This document shows, piece after piece, positions 26,760-39,456 of a stretch of DNA of 64,000 bases. This stretch comes from Pseudomonas monteilii. Lineage in GTDB: Bacteria; Pseudomonadota; Gammaproteobacteria; Pseudomonadales; Pseudomonadaceae. The translations under genes were made by a program, and so were the position numbers. The notes beneath the pieces are model-generated. The model saw nothing but the letters and a program-made list of their open reading frames with translations. It made no database searches and was not told the origin of the DNA. The stretch is taken from NCBI GenBank assembly GCA_001534745.1, contig CP013997.1, positions 930,001-994,000 of the forward strand, in the 5' to 3' direction. Position 1 is the stretch's first letter. Each line of letters begins with the position of its first letter.

Positions 26760-28634
26760 TCAGATCCTGAAGCTGCCCACTAGGTGCTTGAGTCGAGCTG
26801 CCTGCTGTTCCAGGTCGGTGCACGCACGCAGGGTAGCCTGCAGGTTCTCCACGCCTTCCTGGTTGAGCAGGTTGATTTCGTTGATGTCCATGTTGATCGA
26901 GTCGACCACGGCCGTCTGTTCTTCGGTCGCCGTCGCCACCGACTGGTTCATGCCGTCGATCTCGCCGATACGCTGGGTCACGCTGCCCAGGCGTTCGCCG
27001 GCCTGGTTGGCGATCTCGACACTGTCCTGGCTATGGCGCTGGCTTTGGCCCATGGTGTCCACCGACTCGCGCGCGCCGACCTGCAGCTCTTCGATCATCG
27101 TCTGCACCTGCTGCGCCGACTCTTGCGTGCGGTGTGCCAGGTTGCGCACTTCATCGGCGACCACGGCAAAGCCACGACCGGCTTCGCCGGCACGGGCCGC
27201 TTCGATCGCTGCGTTGAGCGCGAGCAGGTTGGTCTGCTGCGAGATACTGGTGATCACCTCGAGGATCTGACCGATGTTCACCGTCTTGCTGTTGAGCTTC
27301 TCGATGTGTCCACTGGAGCTGACGATCAGGTCGGACAGCCGCGTCATCGCCTGGATATTGCGGTCCACCACCTGTTGACCCTCTTCGGCCAGCAAGCGCG
27401 CCGAGCTGGCGTGCTGGGACGCCTGGGCCGCATTGTTGGCGATTTCCTGGGCCGCGGCGCCCAGTTCGTTGATCGCGGCGGCAACGCTGTTGGTGCGGTT
27501 GGACTGTTCGTCCGAGTTGCTCATCGACGAATTGGAGGCGCTGACCACGCGCAGCGCCACTTCGTTGACGTGCTCGGTGGCCGACGATACCTCGATGATG
27601 GACGTATGGATCCGCTCGACGAAGCGGTTGAACGCCATGCCCAGAATGCCGAACTCGTCCTGGTGATGGATGCGCAGGCGCTTGGTCAGGTCGCCTTCAC
27701 CTTCGGCGATGTCCTCCATGGCCCGGGTCATGGTGTGCAGGGGCTGCATCAGCGCGCGGATCAGCAGGCCGAGCAGGGCGATGATGATCACCACCGCCAC
27801 CACCGTGGCGATCACCGCCGAGGTGCGGAAGGTGCTGAGCATGGCGTAGGCATCGGCCTTGTCCACCGACAGGCCTATGTACCAGTTGGCATTCGGCAGG
27901 CCTTTGACCGGGGTGAAGCTCAGCAGCCGCGCGTTGCCATCGACGTCGACCTCACTCAGTTCCTGGGTCAGGCGTGGTGCCTGCCCAGGGAAGACGTCCG
28001 CCAGGGACTTCATCACCAAGGCATGGTCCGGGTGTACCAGGATCTTGCCTTGGTCGTTGACCAGGAACGCATAGCCCATGCCGCCGAAATTCAGCGAGTT
28101 GATGATCTGCACCAGCCCATCGAGTGCCAGGTCACCACCCACCACACCGATGTCACGCGAGACGCTGGAGAGAATGCCGATGACCATCTTGTTGGTGGTC
28201 AGGTCGATGTAGGGCTCGGTGAGGATCGCCCCGCTGGCGTTCATGCCATCCTTGTACCACGGGCGCGTGCGCGGGTCGTAACCGGCCGGCATCGGCGAGT
28301 CGGGGCGCACGCTGAAGCGGCCGTCGGTACGGCCCAGGTAGTCAGTGAGGAAGCTTGAGGTGACGGCCTGCTGGCCCATGAAGACTTCCGCGTTGTCCGG
28401 CGCCTGGGCAATGTTCTGCGCCAGGTTTTCCACCAGCCTGATCCGGCCATCGAGCAGGTTGCGGATGTTGGTCGACGTGGATTCGCCCATCTCGTTCAGG
28501 TAGCTCTCCAGGTCGGCGCGAATCGCGTTGCGCTGGAGGTAGTCGTTGTACAGCGTGAACAGGGTGAAGGCGAGTATGACGATCAGTGACGCCGCCAGCA
28601 GGATCTTATGGCTGAATTTCAAGCTTTTGTTCAT
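26760..28634 (-). CDS. Methyl-accepting chemotaxis protein, dCACHE amino-acid sensor (PctABC/McpG type)
   Basis: 624 residues: TM1 at about 10-30, a periplasmic double-CACHE sensor (about 35-270), TM2 at about 271-293, HAMP, then the methylation helices and the universal hairpin tip ([20 protein letters not shown]). The amino-acid-binding signature of PctA-type sensors is present: R124, W126, Y127, Y142, D144 and an Asp in GGDLALD. Ligands are probably L-amino acids or gamma-aminobutyrate. Its position beside pitA resembles McpG of P. putida KT2440 as I remember it, but orthology needs alignment. No C-terminal CheR pentapeptide is seen. Confidence 0.9.
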   Translation of the reverse strand: MNKSLKFSHKILLAASLIVILAFTLFTLYNDYLQRNAIRADLESYLNEMGESTSTNIRNLLDGRIRLVENLAQNIAQAPDNAEVFMGQQAVTSSFLTDYLGRTDGRFSVRPDSPMPAGYDPRTRPWYKDGMNASGAILTEPYIDLTTNKMVIGILSSVSRDIGVVGGDLALDGLVQIINSLNFGGMGYAFLVNDQGKILVHPDHALVMKSLADVFPGQAPRLTQELSEVDVDGNARLLSFTPVKGLPNANWYIGLSVDKADAYAMLSTFRTSAVIATVVAVVIIIALLGLLIRALMQPLHTMTRAMEDIAEGEGDLTKRLRIHHQDEFGILGMAFNRFVERIHTSIIEVSSATEHVNEVALRVVSASNSSMSNSDEQSNRTNSVAAAINELGAAAQEIANNAAQASQHASSARLLAEEGQQVVDRNIQAMTRLSDLIVSSSGHIEKLNSKTVNIGQILEVITSISQQTNLLALNAAIEAARAGEAGRGFAVVADEVRNLAHRTQESAQQVQTMIEELQVGARESVDTMGQSQRHSQDSVEIANQAGERLGSVTQRIGEIDGMNQSVATATEEQTAVVDSINMDINEINLLNQEGVENLQATLRACTDLEQQAARLKHLVGSFRI

Positions 28635-28951
28635 GGCGTAATCGGTTCCGCAAGGGGATGGAACAGGTGTTCGAGCGGGTAGGATCGGCGCTCACCGCGC
28701 GCTGCCCGCGTGTCGTCCCGGACTCGTTCCTGGTATTCCGTTGGACATCGACAGGGGGTATCGGCTGGGGAGGGGGGAATCTTGAGGGTAGGGAGGGGAA
28801 AAGCGGAAGGACGAGCTGCAAGTGGCAAGTCGCAAGCGACAAGGAGAGGTCGAAAGGGTGTCGTGGCTGCGTAAGCGCAAGCGTGACGGTGCTCGCAGGA
28901 CGGAACCGAAAGCGGCAAGCGGCGCTTGTTCGCCGCTTGCCGCTTGCCGCC
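28635..28951. other. Intergenic region with heptamer-type repeats
   Basis: It holds imperfect AAGCTGC/CAAGTCGC-type units at about 28,811-28,850 and a large hairpin next to pitA. No gene with coding character was seen; it must contain the chemoreceptor promoter. Confidence 0.5.
28912..28943 (-). terminator. pitA 3' hairpin, possible terminator
   Basis: A perfect 13-base GCGGCAAGCGGCG/CGCCGCTTGCCGC stem with a 6-base loop lies 8 bases after the pitA stop. There is only a short T3 tail in the minus direction. Confidence 0.5.
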
Positions 28952-30424
28952 TTACGCCAGCGCCTTGGATGCCAGCCAGAACAGCCCGGCGGCCAGCCCC
29001 ATGGACGCCGGCAGGGTCAGGACCCAGGCCAGCAGGATGGTCTTCACCGTGCCGCCTTGCAGGCCGCTCTTGTTCGCCACCATGGTGCCCGCCACGCCAG
29101 AGGACAGCACATGGGTGGTCGAGACCGGCAGGCTGAACACGTTGGCCATGCCGATGGCGCAGGCCGCGGTGATCTGGGCAGCCATGCCCTGGGCATAGGT
29201 CATGCCCTGCTTGCCGATCTTCTCGCCCACGGTCAGCACCACACGCTTCCAGCCGACCATGGTGCCCAGGCCCAGGGCCAGTGCCACGGCCACGATCACC
29301 CAGAACGGGGCGTATTCGGTGGTCGCCGTCAGGTCCTTGCGCAGCTTCTCGAGGTCGGACTTCTCACGCGCATCGAGGCCTGGCAGCTTGCCGACCTTCT
29401 TCGCGGTGTCGTCCAGGCACAGCAGGTAGCGACGGACTTCGACGCGCTGCTCGGACGGCAGTGCATGGTAGTCGGTCACGCCCTTGAGCGTGCGCTGCAA
29501 GGCGGTGATGGTCGGCTCGGTCTGCTGCGGGTCGCAGCTGAACTGCTCCGGCAGGTCGCCCGTCTTGGCCTTGCCCAGGGCCAGGAACTCGCCCAGCGTC
29601 GCTTCGTTGCGCTGGTAGAACTGGCTCAGGTGCAGGGTGGCGTCACGGGTACGTTCGATCTGGTAGGTGCTGCTGCCCAGGTCGAGCACGAACTGCGACG
29701 GCACGATGCCGATCAGCACCAGCATGATCAGGCCGATGCCCTTCTGACCGTCGTTGGAGCCGTGCACGAAGCTCACGCCCATGGCCGAAATGACCAGCAC
29801 CAGCCGGTTCCAGAACGGTGGATGCTTCTTGTCGTCGAGCTTGCGGCGCTGTTCCGGGGTCTTGTGCATCTTCGACAGCGGGCGCCACCACTTCAGGCCG
29901 ATCAGCACCAGGGCCGCGACCACGAAGCCTGCCAGGGGCGAAACCACCAGGGAGAGCGCGATGTCGATCGCCTTCTGCCAGTTGACCCCATCGCCCAGCG
30001 GGATGCCGTTGATCAGGGCATTGGCCAGGCCCACGCCGAGGATCGAGCCGATCAGCGTGTGGGAGCTCGAGGCCGGGATGCCGAAGTACCAGGTGCCCAG
30101 GTTCCAGGTGATGGCCGCAGCCAGCAGCGAGAAGACCATGGCCAGGCCGTGACCGGTGTTGACGTTGATCAACAGCTCGACCGGCAGCAGGTGGACGATG
30201 GCGTAGGCCACGCCGACGCCGCCCAGCAGGACGCCGAGGAAGTTGAAGACACCGGACAGGAACACGGCCAGGTGGGGCGGCATGGCCTTGGTGTAGATGA
30301 CGGTGGCTACCGCGTTGGCGGTGTCATGAAAGCCGTTGATGAACTCGAAGGCGAGCACGAAGGTGACTGCGAGCACCAGGCTCACCAGAACCCAGGCATC
30401 CAGTCCGCTGAATAAATCGATCAT
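28952..30424 (-). CDS. pitA: Low-affinity inorganic phosphate transporter Pit
   Basis: 490 residues. Two Pho-4 repeats carry the duplicated signature: GFHDTANAVAT near residue 31 and, in the second half, LPVSTTHVLSSG; GIPASSSHTLIG and FVHGSNDGQKG complete the set. About ten membrane helices are interrupted by a cytoplasmic loop of about 130 residues (roughly 230-370). It imports metal-phosphate with protons. The start at 30424 (MIDLFSG) is the first ATG compatible with the first helix. Confidence 0.93.
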   Translation of the reverse strand: MIDLFSGLDAWVLVSLVLAVTFVLAFEFINGFHDTANAVATVIYTKAMPPHLAVFLSGVFNFLGVLLGGVGVAYAIVHLLPVELLINVNTGHGLAMVFSLLAAAITWNLGTWYFGIPASSSHTLIGSILGVGLANALINGIPLGDGVNWQKAIDIALSLVVSPLAGFVVAALVLIGLKWWRPLSKMHKTPEQRRKLDDKKHPPFWNRLVLVISAMGVSFVHGSNDGQKGIGLIMLVLIGIVPSQFVLDLGSSTYQIERTRDATLHLSQFYQRNEATLGEFLALGKAKTGDLPEQFSCDPQQTEPTITALQRTLKGVTDYHALPSEQRVEVRRYLLCLDDTAKKVGKLPGLDAREKSDLEKLRKDLTATTEYAPFWVIVAVALALGLGTMVGWKRVVLTVGEKIGKQGMTYAQGMAAQITAACAIGMANVFSLPVSTTHVLSSGVAGTMVANKSGLQGGTVKTILLAWVLTLPASMGLAAGLFWLASKALA

Positions 30425-30726
30425 GAAGTTTGTCTGGCGGTCGTAGGGGGGCCGGATTATGCCAGAAAACACGGGCAATCGATCCCCCCCTGCGTCAGCC
30501 GGCGACGAACCGAGGCCCTGGCGCCTGCCACTGTCGAGGGGCTGGCCTCAAGCCGATCGAGCCAGGACTCGTTTTGATCGCCGGTGAACACGCGGCAAAC
30601 AAGAACGAAATCGGTCGTTACAAAGCGGCCGGAAAAGTCACATGAAATTTGTCAAAATACGTGTCTGCTCTGGTTCGGACCCCTGCCTGGCAGGGGTTCC
30701 TGCGGACTTCGAGGGCAGGATTGCCT
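30425..30726. other. pitA upstream region
   Basis: About 300 bases with no gene. It holds a perfect 8-base stem hairpin at 30,679-30,697 (ACCCCTGC/GCAGGGGT), which could terminate the small gene to its right, though no T-run follows. No clear Pho box was found. Confidence 0.45.
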
Positions 30727-30942
30727 TCAGAGCTTGTGTTCACGCAATTCTTTTTCCATCTTTTCCAGTTCTTGCGCAAAGACCTGGTCTTGAACGGTAG
30801 AGCGCTTGCGCCACGGCTTGCGTTCAGGTTCCGATTGAGCGGCATAAGTGGTGACTTCGCCACCATACACAGCCTTGTAACGGTCGGCCTGACGCTCGAG
30901 TTCGGCGCGCAGTTCATCTTTCGTCACAGTAGTATCCATCAT
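30727..30942 (-). CDS. Small conserved Pseudomonas protein, unknown function
   Basis: 71 residues, highly charged and predicted almost wholly helical ([20 protein letters not shown], then a basic KPWRKR patch and an acidic C-terminus). I recall similar small proteins upstream of pitA in other pseudomonads. No domain is recognised. Two adjacent ATGs (30942, 30939) are possible and neither has a good Shine-Dalgarno. Confidence 0.6.
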   Translation of the reverse strand: MMDTTVTKDELRAELERQADRYKAVYGGEVTTYAAQSEPERKPWRKRSTVQDQVFAQELEKMEKELREHKL

Positions 30943-31458
30943 TTATCAATGAAGCCTGGCGACTGCATGCAGACGGCATGCGGCTACGTGGCCAAGGCAA
31001 ATAACGCGTCGTAGCAACTCGGGTTCAAATACGATTCGAGACGGCAGCATACGTCTGCCGACCATGCACAGACATCGGGTGTGCGAAGTTGGATCCAGAA
31101 TGGGCCTGATCATGGCAGCGCAAGTTGCTGATTATAGCAACTCCCAACAAGGTCACTCCAGAGTGCCTGTTCGATGCGCCATCAAGTTGAACATTCGGCA
31201 CGTTGGCAAGCAACCAGAACCTCATGACTCTAAGAGGCTTTGCTTGTAAGAAAGTTCTGAAACAGCAAAAGAGAGGGTAAGACGGCCTCGCCACGGAGCA
31301 AGGCCGTGCCTGGGGACTTCCACGGTGGGTACCTGACCAGTCTCTCCAATAGAAGCCACATGGGCCCAGTCAAGGTATAAGCAAATGTATCGGCGGTCAA
31401 TTGCGATTATCGGTCGATTGTCCGATAATCGCACAAACCACGTGCATCGAGATGAGCC
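30943..31458. other. Gene-free region upstream of pcaR
   Basis: About 515 bases, AT-richer than the flanks, with scattered short frames that lack coding character. The only structured element I see is the PcaR palindrome near its right end. Confidence 0.5.
31402..31433. promoter_or_regulatory. PcaR operator upstream of pcaR
   Basis: A perfect 12-base inverted repeat, TGCGATTATCGG and CCGATAATCGCA, with an 8-base spacer, 25 bases before the pcaR ATG. The right arm matches the known PcaR/IclR-type recognition sequence GTTCGATAATCGCAC of beta-ketoadipate promoters. It implies autoregulation. Confidence 0.85.
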
Positions 31459-32334
31459 ATGAACGAACAAGAGCCGGCACTCTCCCAGGATCCGGGGCAT
31501 CAGGCGCCGCCTGCTGCGGTAGGCCTGGCGCCCCCGATCGTCGCTTCACCTGCCAAGCGTATCCAGGCGTTCACCGGGGATCCGGATTTCATGACCTCGC
31601 TGGCACGGGGGCTGGCGGTGATCCAGGCCTTTCAGGAGCGCAAGCGCCACCTGACCATCGCCCAGATCAGCCACCGCACCGAGATCCCGCGCGCTGCGGT
31701 CCGACGCTGTCTGCACACTTTGATGAAGCTGGGCTATGCCACCACCAATGGGCGTACCTACTCGCTGTTGCCCAAGGTGCTGACGCTGGGGCATGCCTAT
31801 CTGTCGTCGACGCCACTGGCCGTTTCCGCGCAACCCTACCTGGATCGCATCAGCGAGCAACTGCATGAAGCGGCCAACATGGCCACGCTCGAAGGCGACG
31901 ACATTCTCTACATTGCGCGTTCGGCCACCGTCGAACGGCTGATTTCGGTCGACCTGTCGGTCGGTGGACGTTTGCCCGCCTATTGCACGTCGATGGGGCG
32001 AATCATGTTGGCGGCGCTCGATGATGCCAGCTTGCAGGAGTACCTCGACCGCGCCGACATGAAGCCGCGTACCAGCCGCACCCTGCACGAGCCTGTGGCC
32101 TTGCTGGCGTGCATTCGACAAGTCCGCGAACAGGGCTGGTGCGTGGTCGATCAGGAGCTGGAGCAAGGGCTGCGCTCGATCGCCGTACCGGTGTACGACG
32201 CCTCCGGGCAAGTGCTGGCCGCGCTCAACGTCAGCACCCATGTCGGGCGTGTGACGCGAGGTGAGCTGGAGCAGCGGTTTCTGCCCATTCTGTTGGCCGC
32301 CAGCCGCGACCTGTGCGCGCAGCTCTTCGCGTGA
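31459..32334 (+). CDS. pcaR: IclR-family regulator of beta-ketoadipate genes
   Basis: 291 residues: a winged HTH at about 46-105 (HLTIAQISHRTEIPRAAVRRCL) and a C-terminal IclR effector domain (AYCTSMGRIMLAAL, DQELEQGLRSIAVPV). PcaR binds beta-ketoadipate and activates the pca genes. Identity is supported by the adjacent thiolase gene pcaF and by two PcaR-type operators. The unusual 40-residue Ala/Pro-rich N-terminal tail is typical of Pseudomonas PcaR. Confidence 0.95.
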   Translation: MNEQEPALSQDPGHQAPPAAVGLAPPIVASPAKRIQAFTGDPDFMTSLARGLAVIQAFQERKRHLTIAQISHRTEIPRAAVRRCLHTLMKLGYATTNGRTYSLLPKVLTLGHAYLSSTPLAVSAQPYLDRISEQLHEAANMATLEGDDILYIARSATVERLISVDLSVGGRLPAYCTSMGRIMLAALDDASLQEYLDRADMKPRTSRTLHEPVALLACIRQVREQGWCVVDQELEQGLRSIAVPVYDASGQVLAALNVSTHVGRVTRGELEQRFLPILLAASRDLCAQLFA

Positions 32335-32380
32335 GCGGCCCTGGCCTGGTCTTAGGGACGACTGCCAGGCGCTCTAATCT

Positions 32381-32395
32381 GTTCGGTAATCGCAC
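32381..32395 (+). promoter_or_regulatory. PcaR-type site upstream of pcaF
   Basis: GTTCGGTAATCGCAC differs by one base from the consensus half-operator, about 90 bases before the pcaF ATG. Confidence 0.75.
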
Positions 32396-32486
32396 ACAGA
32401 TGCGCTGACTAGATTGTCGCCTCCGAGCGCGGCTCACTATGCTGCGGCCTCATCTGGCGCCACGGCCGAGAGGCAGGAGAACGACA

Positions 32487-33689
32487 ATGCGCGATGTCTT
32501 CATTTGCGATGCGATACGAACCCCCATCGGCCGCTACGGCGGCGCCCTGGCCAGCGTGCGTGCCGACGACCTGGCTGCGGTACCGCTCAAGGCGTTGATC
32601 GAACGCAACCCTTCTGTGGACTGGGCGCAGCTCGACGAAGTCTTTCTCGGCTGTGCGAACCAGGCAGGGGAGGACAATCGTAACGTGGCGCGCATGGCCT
32701 TGCTGTTGGCGGGGTTGCCCGAGTCGGTGCCTGGGGTGACGCTCAATCGCCTGTGCGCTTCCGGCATGGAAGCCATCGGCACGGCATTTCGTGCCATTGC
32801 CAGCGGCGAAATGGAACTGGCCATCGCCGGTGGGGTGGAGTCCATGTCGCGGGCACCGTTCGTCATGGGTAAGGCCGAGAGCGGTTACGCCCGTGCGCAG
32901 CAGCTCGAGGACACCACCATCGGCTGGCGCTTCATCAACCCGGCAATGCGCGCGGCGCATGGGGTCGACTCGATGCCGCAGACGGCCGACAACGTCGCCG
33001 AGGACCACCATGTTTCCCGTGCCGACCAGGATGCCTTCGCCTTGCGCAGCCAGCAGCGCGCGGCCGCCGCCCAAGCGGCCGGTTTCTTCGCCGAAGAAAT
33101 CGTGCCCGTGCGCGTGGTGCACAAGAAGAGCGAAACGTGGGTCGAGCATGACGAGCACCCACGGGGCGACACTACGCTCGAGGCGTTGGCACGGCTCAAG
33201 CCGGTCAATGGGCCTGACAAGACCGTCACGGCGGGCAACGCTTCAGGCGTCAATGATGGCGCCGCCGCGATGATTCTGGCGTCGGCCGAAGCCGTACAAC
33301 GCCATGGGTTGACCCCACGGGCCCGGGTGTTGGGCATGGCCAGCGCGGGCGTAGCGCCGCGGGTGATGGGCATCGGCCCGGTGCCGGCGGTGACCAAGCT
33401 GGTGGGTCGGTTGGGGCTGGCCGTCACGGACTTCGACGTCATCGAACTCAACGAAGCGTTCGCCAGCCAGGGCCTGGCTGTGCTGCGCGGCTTGGGCCTG
33501 GCGGACGACGCTTCCCAGGTGAACCCCAACGGTGGCGCCATCGCCCTGGGCCATCCGCTGGGCATGAGCGGGGCACGGCTGGTCATGACGGCCCTGCATC
33601 AGTTGGAGAAGAGCGGCGGGCGCAAGGGATTGACGACGCTGTGCGTAGGCGTGGGGCAGGGGTTGGCGCTGGCGATCGAGCGCGTCTGA
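32487..33689 (+). CDS. pcaF: Beta-ketoadipyl-CoA thiolase
   Basis: 400 residues; cleaves beta-ketoadipyl-CoA with CoA into succinyl-CoA and acetyl-CoA, the last step of protocatechuate/catechol degradation. Thiolase catalytic residues are present: Cys at about 90 (RLCASGMEA), His in [11 protein letters not shown] and Cys in LCVGVGQG. The RLCASG context and the N-terminus [19 protein letters not shown] are those of PcaF rather than PhaA or FadA. It has its own PcaR site, so it does not depend on readthrough from pcaR. Confidence 0.94.
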   Translation: MRDVFICDAIRTPIGRYGGALASVRADDLAAVPLKALIERNPSVDWAQLDEVFLGCANQAGEDNRNVARMALLLAGLPESVPGVTLNRLCASGMEAIGTAFRAIASGEMELAIAGGVESMSRAPFVMGKAESGYARAQQLEDTTIGWRFINPAMRAAHGVDSMPQTADNVAEDHHVSRADQDAFALRSQQRAAAAQAAGFFAEEIVPVRVVHKKSETWVEHDEHPRGDTTLEALARLKPVNGPDKTVTAGNASGVNDGAAAMILASAEAVQRHGLTPRARVLGMASAGVAPRVMGIGPVPAVTKLVGRLGLAVTDFDVIELNEAFASQGLAVLRGLGLADDASQVNPNGGAIALGHPLGMSGARLVMTALHQLEKSGGRKGLTTLCVGVGQGLALAIERV

Positions 33690-33763
33690 GGCCTGCCGCT
33701 GGGAACGGTGTTGTTACTAGTTGTGTCTAGACTCACACTATAACTATTCGGGAGCACCCCACC

Positions 33764-35053
33764 ATGACCTCAACCTCTTATTCCCAGGACGAGCGCCGCA
33801 AGCGCATCTTCGCGATCGTGGGGGCCTCGTCGGGCAACCTGGTGGAGTGGTTCGACTTCTACGTCTATGCCTTCTGCGCCATCTACTTCGCGCCGGTGTT
33901 CTTCCCTTCGGACAATCCGACCGTGCAGCTGCTCAACACCGCCGGGGTGTTCGCGGCCGGCTTCCTGATGCGCCCGATCGGCGGCTGGATCTTCGGGCGC
34001 CTGGCCGATCGCCGCGGGCGCAAGCATTCGCTGATGATCTCGGTATTGATGATGTGCTTCGGCTCGCTGGTCATCGCCTGTCTGCCGACCTACGCCAGCA
34101 TCGGGGCCTGGGCGCCGTTCCTGCTGCTGGTGGCGCGGTTGATCCAAGGTTTGTCGGTCGGCGGTGAGTACGGCACCACCGCCACCTACATGAGTGAAGT
34201 GGCTTTGCGTGGACAGCGCGGCTTCTTCGCTTCGTTCCAGTACGTCACCTTGATCGGTGGGCAATTGCTGGCGGTGCTGGTGGTGGTGATCCTGCAACAG
34301 CTGCTCACCGAGGAAGAACTGCGTGCCTGGGGCTGGCGCATCCCCTTCGTGGTCGGTGCCATCGCGGCGCTGATCTCGCTGATGCTGCGCCGCTCGCTGA
34401 AGGAGACCAGCAGCGCCGAAACCCGCCAGAGTGCCGATGCCGGCAGTGTCACCGGGCTGTTCCGCCACCATGGCGCCGCGTTCATCACGGTACTGGGCTA
34501 CACCGCAGGCGGTTCGCTGATCTTCTACACCTTCACCACCTACATGCAGAAGTATCTGGTCAACACGGCGGGGATGCACGCCAAGGACGCCAGCTTCGTC
34601 ATGACCGGCGCGCTGTTCCTGTTCATGTGCCTGCAGCCGCTGTTCGGCATGCTCTCCGACCGGATCGGCCGGCGCACCTCGATGCTGCTGTTCGGCGCGC
34701 TGGGGACCGTCTTCACCGTGCCGCTGCTGATGGCGCTCAAGACGGTGACCAGCCCGTTCATGGCCTTCGTGCTGGTCAGCCTGGCGCTGTGCATCGTCAG
34801 CTTCTACACCTCCATCAGCGGGCTGGTAAAGGCCGAGATGTTCCCGCCGCACGTGCGCGCGCTGGGCGTCGGCCTGGCCTATGCGGTGGCCAACGCCCTG
34901 TTCGGCGGTTCTGCCGAGTACGTGGCGCTGGGGCTCAAGTCCCTGGGGATGGAGAACACCTTCTACTGGTACGTCACGGCAATGATGGCGATCGCCTTCC
35001 TGTTCAGCCTGCGGCTGCCCAAGCAGGCCGAGTACCTGCATCACGATCATTGA
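33764..35053 (+). CDS. pcaT: MFS dicarboxylate/ketoadipate symporter PcaT
   Basis: 429 residues with 12 predicted membrane helices. It has metabolite:H+ symporter signatures: [16 protein letters not shown] near residue 22, the [10 protein letters not shown] loop after helix 2, and [12 protein letters not shown] in helix 4/5. It resembles the alpha-ketoglutarate permease branch to which PcaT belongs; direct succession to pcaF supports the assignment to beta-ketoadipate or related dicarboxylates. It ends before a REP-rich spacer instead of pcaB. Confidence 0.88.
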   Translation: MTSTSYSQDERRKRIFAIVGASSGNLVEWFDFYVYAFCAIYFAPVFFPSDNPTVQLLNTAGVFAAGFLMRPIGGWIFGRLADRRGRKHSLMISVLMMCFGSLVIACLPTYASIGAWAPFLLLVARLIQGLSVGGEYGTTATYMSEVALRGQRGFFASFQYVTLIGGQLLAVLVVVILQQLLTEEELRAWGWRIPFVVGAIAALISLMLRRSLKETSSAETRQSADAGSVTGLFRHHGAAFITVLGYTAGGSLIFYTFTTYMQKYLVNTAGMHAKDASFVMTGALFLFMCLQPLFGMLSDRIGRRTSMLLFGALGTVFTVPLLMALKTVTSPFMAFVLVSLALCIVSFYTSISGLVKAEMFPPHVRALGVGLAYAVANALFGGSAEYVALGLKSLGMENTFYWYVTAMMAIAFLFSLRLPKQAEYLHHDH

Positions 35054-35161
35054 GGGGTAGGGTGTTGGTCTGACCGACGCAGGGCTGCCTTGCAGCCCAT
35101 CGCAGCCGGTTTGGCGCCGCTCCACGTGGGGGATTTTATGGCTTCTGCCAAGTGCCAATGT

Positions 35162-35185
35162 GGGCCCTGCGGGCCCAGTCGCGGC
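35162..35185 (+). repeat. REP arm, left copy
   Basis: A 24-base sequence beginning GGGCCCTGCGGGCCCA. It matches the reverse complement of 35,276-35,299 at 23 of 24 positions. Confidence 0.8.
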
Positions 35186-35275
35186 CGGTCCGGCGTCCCG
35201 GCAGGGGCCCCCCACAGGTGACCGCGATAGCCTGCAATCCCCCGGTGGGGCTACGGGTGTAGGAGCGGCCCCTGT

Positions 35276-35299
35276 GCCGCGATTGGGCCCGCAGGGCCC
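35276..35299 (-). repeat. REP arm, right copy
   Basis: The inverted partner of the 35,162-35,185 copy, attached to a GTAGGAGCGGCCCCTGTGCCGCG REP head starting at about 35,258. Confidence 0.8.
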
Positions 35300-35364
35300 A
35301 TGAAATCAGCCACGCCTTATCTCAGGCAGACCTGCCGTCAGCCGCCCTCATGCTTCAGCGCTTT

Positions 35365-36369
<1,005 letters not shown>

Positions 36370-36434
36370 GGGCGATACCTCTGGCGAAGGGAAGAGAGCT
36401 GTGACAAGAATGTCGCGTCACTGAAACGATTTTG

Positions 36435-36449
36435 TTGTTGGAATTACAA
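36435..36449. promoter_or_regulatory. HexR operator between gap and edd
   Basis: TTGT-N7-ACAA, a perfect match to the HexR consensus, lies 66 bases before gap and 180 bases before edd, so it can control both divergent transcripts. Release by 2-keto-3-deoxy-6-phosphogluconate is known for HexR. Confidence 0.88.
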
Positions 36450-36629
36450 GATTATTCGTTCAATGATAGAAAACAAGCCCCTGTGGTGGCAGAATTTTTA
36501 TCAAACCTACAACGAGCAGTCGAGCACTTCAGGCTTACCGATGGTCCGGGCATCTGCTTTCTTGCCCTGGCGATGCGCGAGCCGGACGCTCAAGACCGCC
36601 CTGAACGTCAGCCTGGAGTCCAGACCATC

Positions 36630-38452
<1,823 letters not shown>

Positions 38453-38456
<4 letters not shown>

Positions 38457-39427
38457 AAGCCCTGCTGGTAGGCGACATCGGAGGGACCAACGCACGTTTC
38501 GCACTCTGGCAAGACCATCGACTGCACGCGGTGCAGGTGTTCCCGACGGCCGAACATGACAGCGTCGAGGACGCCATCGAGCTGTACCTCGAACAGCAGG
38601 GCATCGCCCGGGGCGGTCTGGCGGCCGTGTGCCTGGCGGTGGCCGGGCCGGTCGAAGGGGACGAGTTCCACTTCACCAACAACCCCTGGCGCATCCAGCG
38701 CGATGGCTTCTGCACGCGTCTGGCCGTCGAGCACTTGCTGCTGATCAACGACTTCTCCGCCATGGCCCTGGGCATGACCTGCCTGGCGCCGGACGAGTAT
38801 CAATCGATCCGGGAAGGCCAGGCCGACCTGACACGTCCGGCACTGGTGATCGGGCCCGGCACCGGCCTGGGGGTGGCGGGGCTGCTGCACCTGGATGGGC
38901 GCCGCTGGCTGGCGCTGCCAGGGGAGGGCGGGCATGTCGACCTGCCGGTGAGCAACGTGCGCGAAGCCGCGATCCATCAGCAACTGCACGCTAGCCTGGG
39001 GCACGTCAGCGCCGAGCACGTGCTCAGTGGCGGCGGCCTGGTGCGCCTGTACGAGGCCATGTGTGCCCTGGATGGCGACCGACCCCGGCACGACTCGCCT
39101 GCGCAGATCACCGACGCCGCGCTGGGGGGCGAACCCCGGGCGCTGGCGGTGGTCGAGCAGTTCTGCCGCTTCTTCGGCCGGGTGGTCGGCAACCATGTGC
39201 TGACCCTCGGCGCGCGGGGTGGGGTGTACATCGTCGGCGGCGTCATTCCGCGCTTCGTCGAGCTGTTCCGCCAGAGCGGCTTCGCCGACAGCCTGTGCGA
39301 CAAAGGGGTGATGGGCGATTATTTCGAAGGCATCCCGATCTGGCTGGTGACGGCGCCGTTCTCAGGCCTGCTGGGGGCCGGCGTCGCCTTGCAACAATCG
39401 CTCGACCATGGGTCACAGCGGGCGTAG
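38453..39427 (+). CDS. glk: Glucokinase
   Basis: 324 residues; phosphorylates cytoplasmic glucose with ATP. The phosphate-binding loop [13 protein letters not shown] opens the protein, [10 protein letters not shown] supplies the catalytic Asp, and [12 protein letters not shown] and [10 protein letters not shown] follow in order. Translationally coupled to edd by a 4-base overlap, it belongs to the edd-glk-gltR-gtrS operon that routes imported glucose into 6-phosphogluconate. Confidence 0.95.
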
Positions 39428-39456
39428 ACCCGCGTGCTTGTCAAAGGGAGTTAACG

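Larger units (their letters stand above)
35054..35364. other. REP-rich spacer at a likely rearrangement junction
   Basis: A non-coding, strongly palindromic stretch between pcaT and gap. It contains the two inverted REP arms annotated separately and GC-rich stems around 35,180-35,220. It separates two functionally unrelated convergent units. Confidence 0.7.

Noticed and set aside
33770..35215. A 481-codon minus-strand frame over pcaT
   Set aside because: Antisense shadow of a membrane transporter, His/Gln/Arg-rich, running into REP DNA.
36432..36629. N-terminal extension of edd by 66 codons
   Set aside because: It would place the HexR operator inside the coding region and exceed the family length; ATG 36,630 gives exactly 608 residues.
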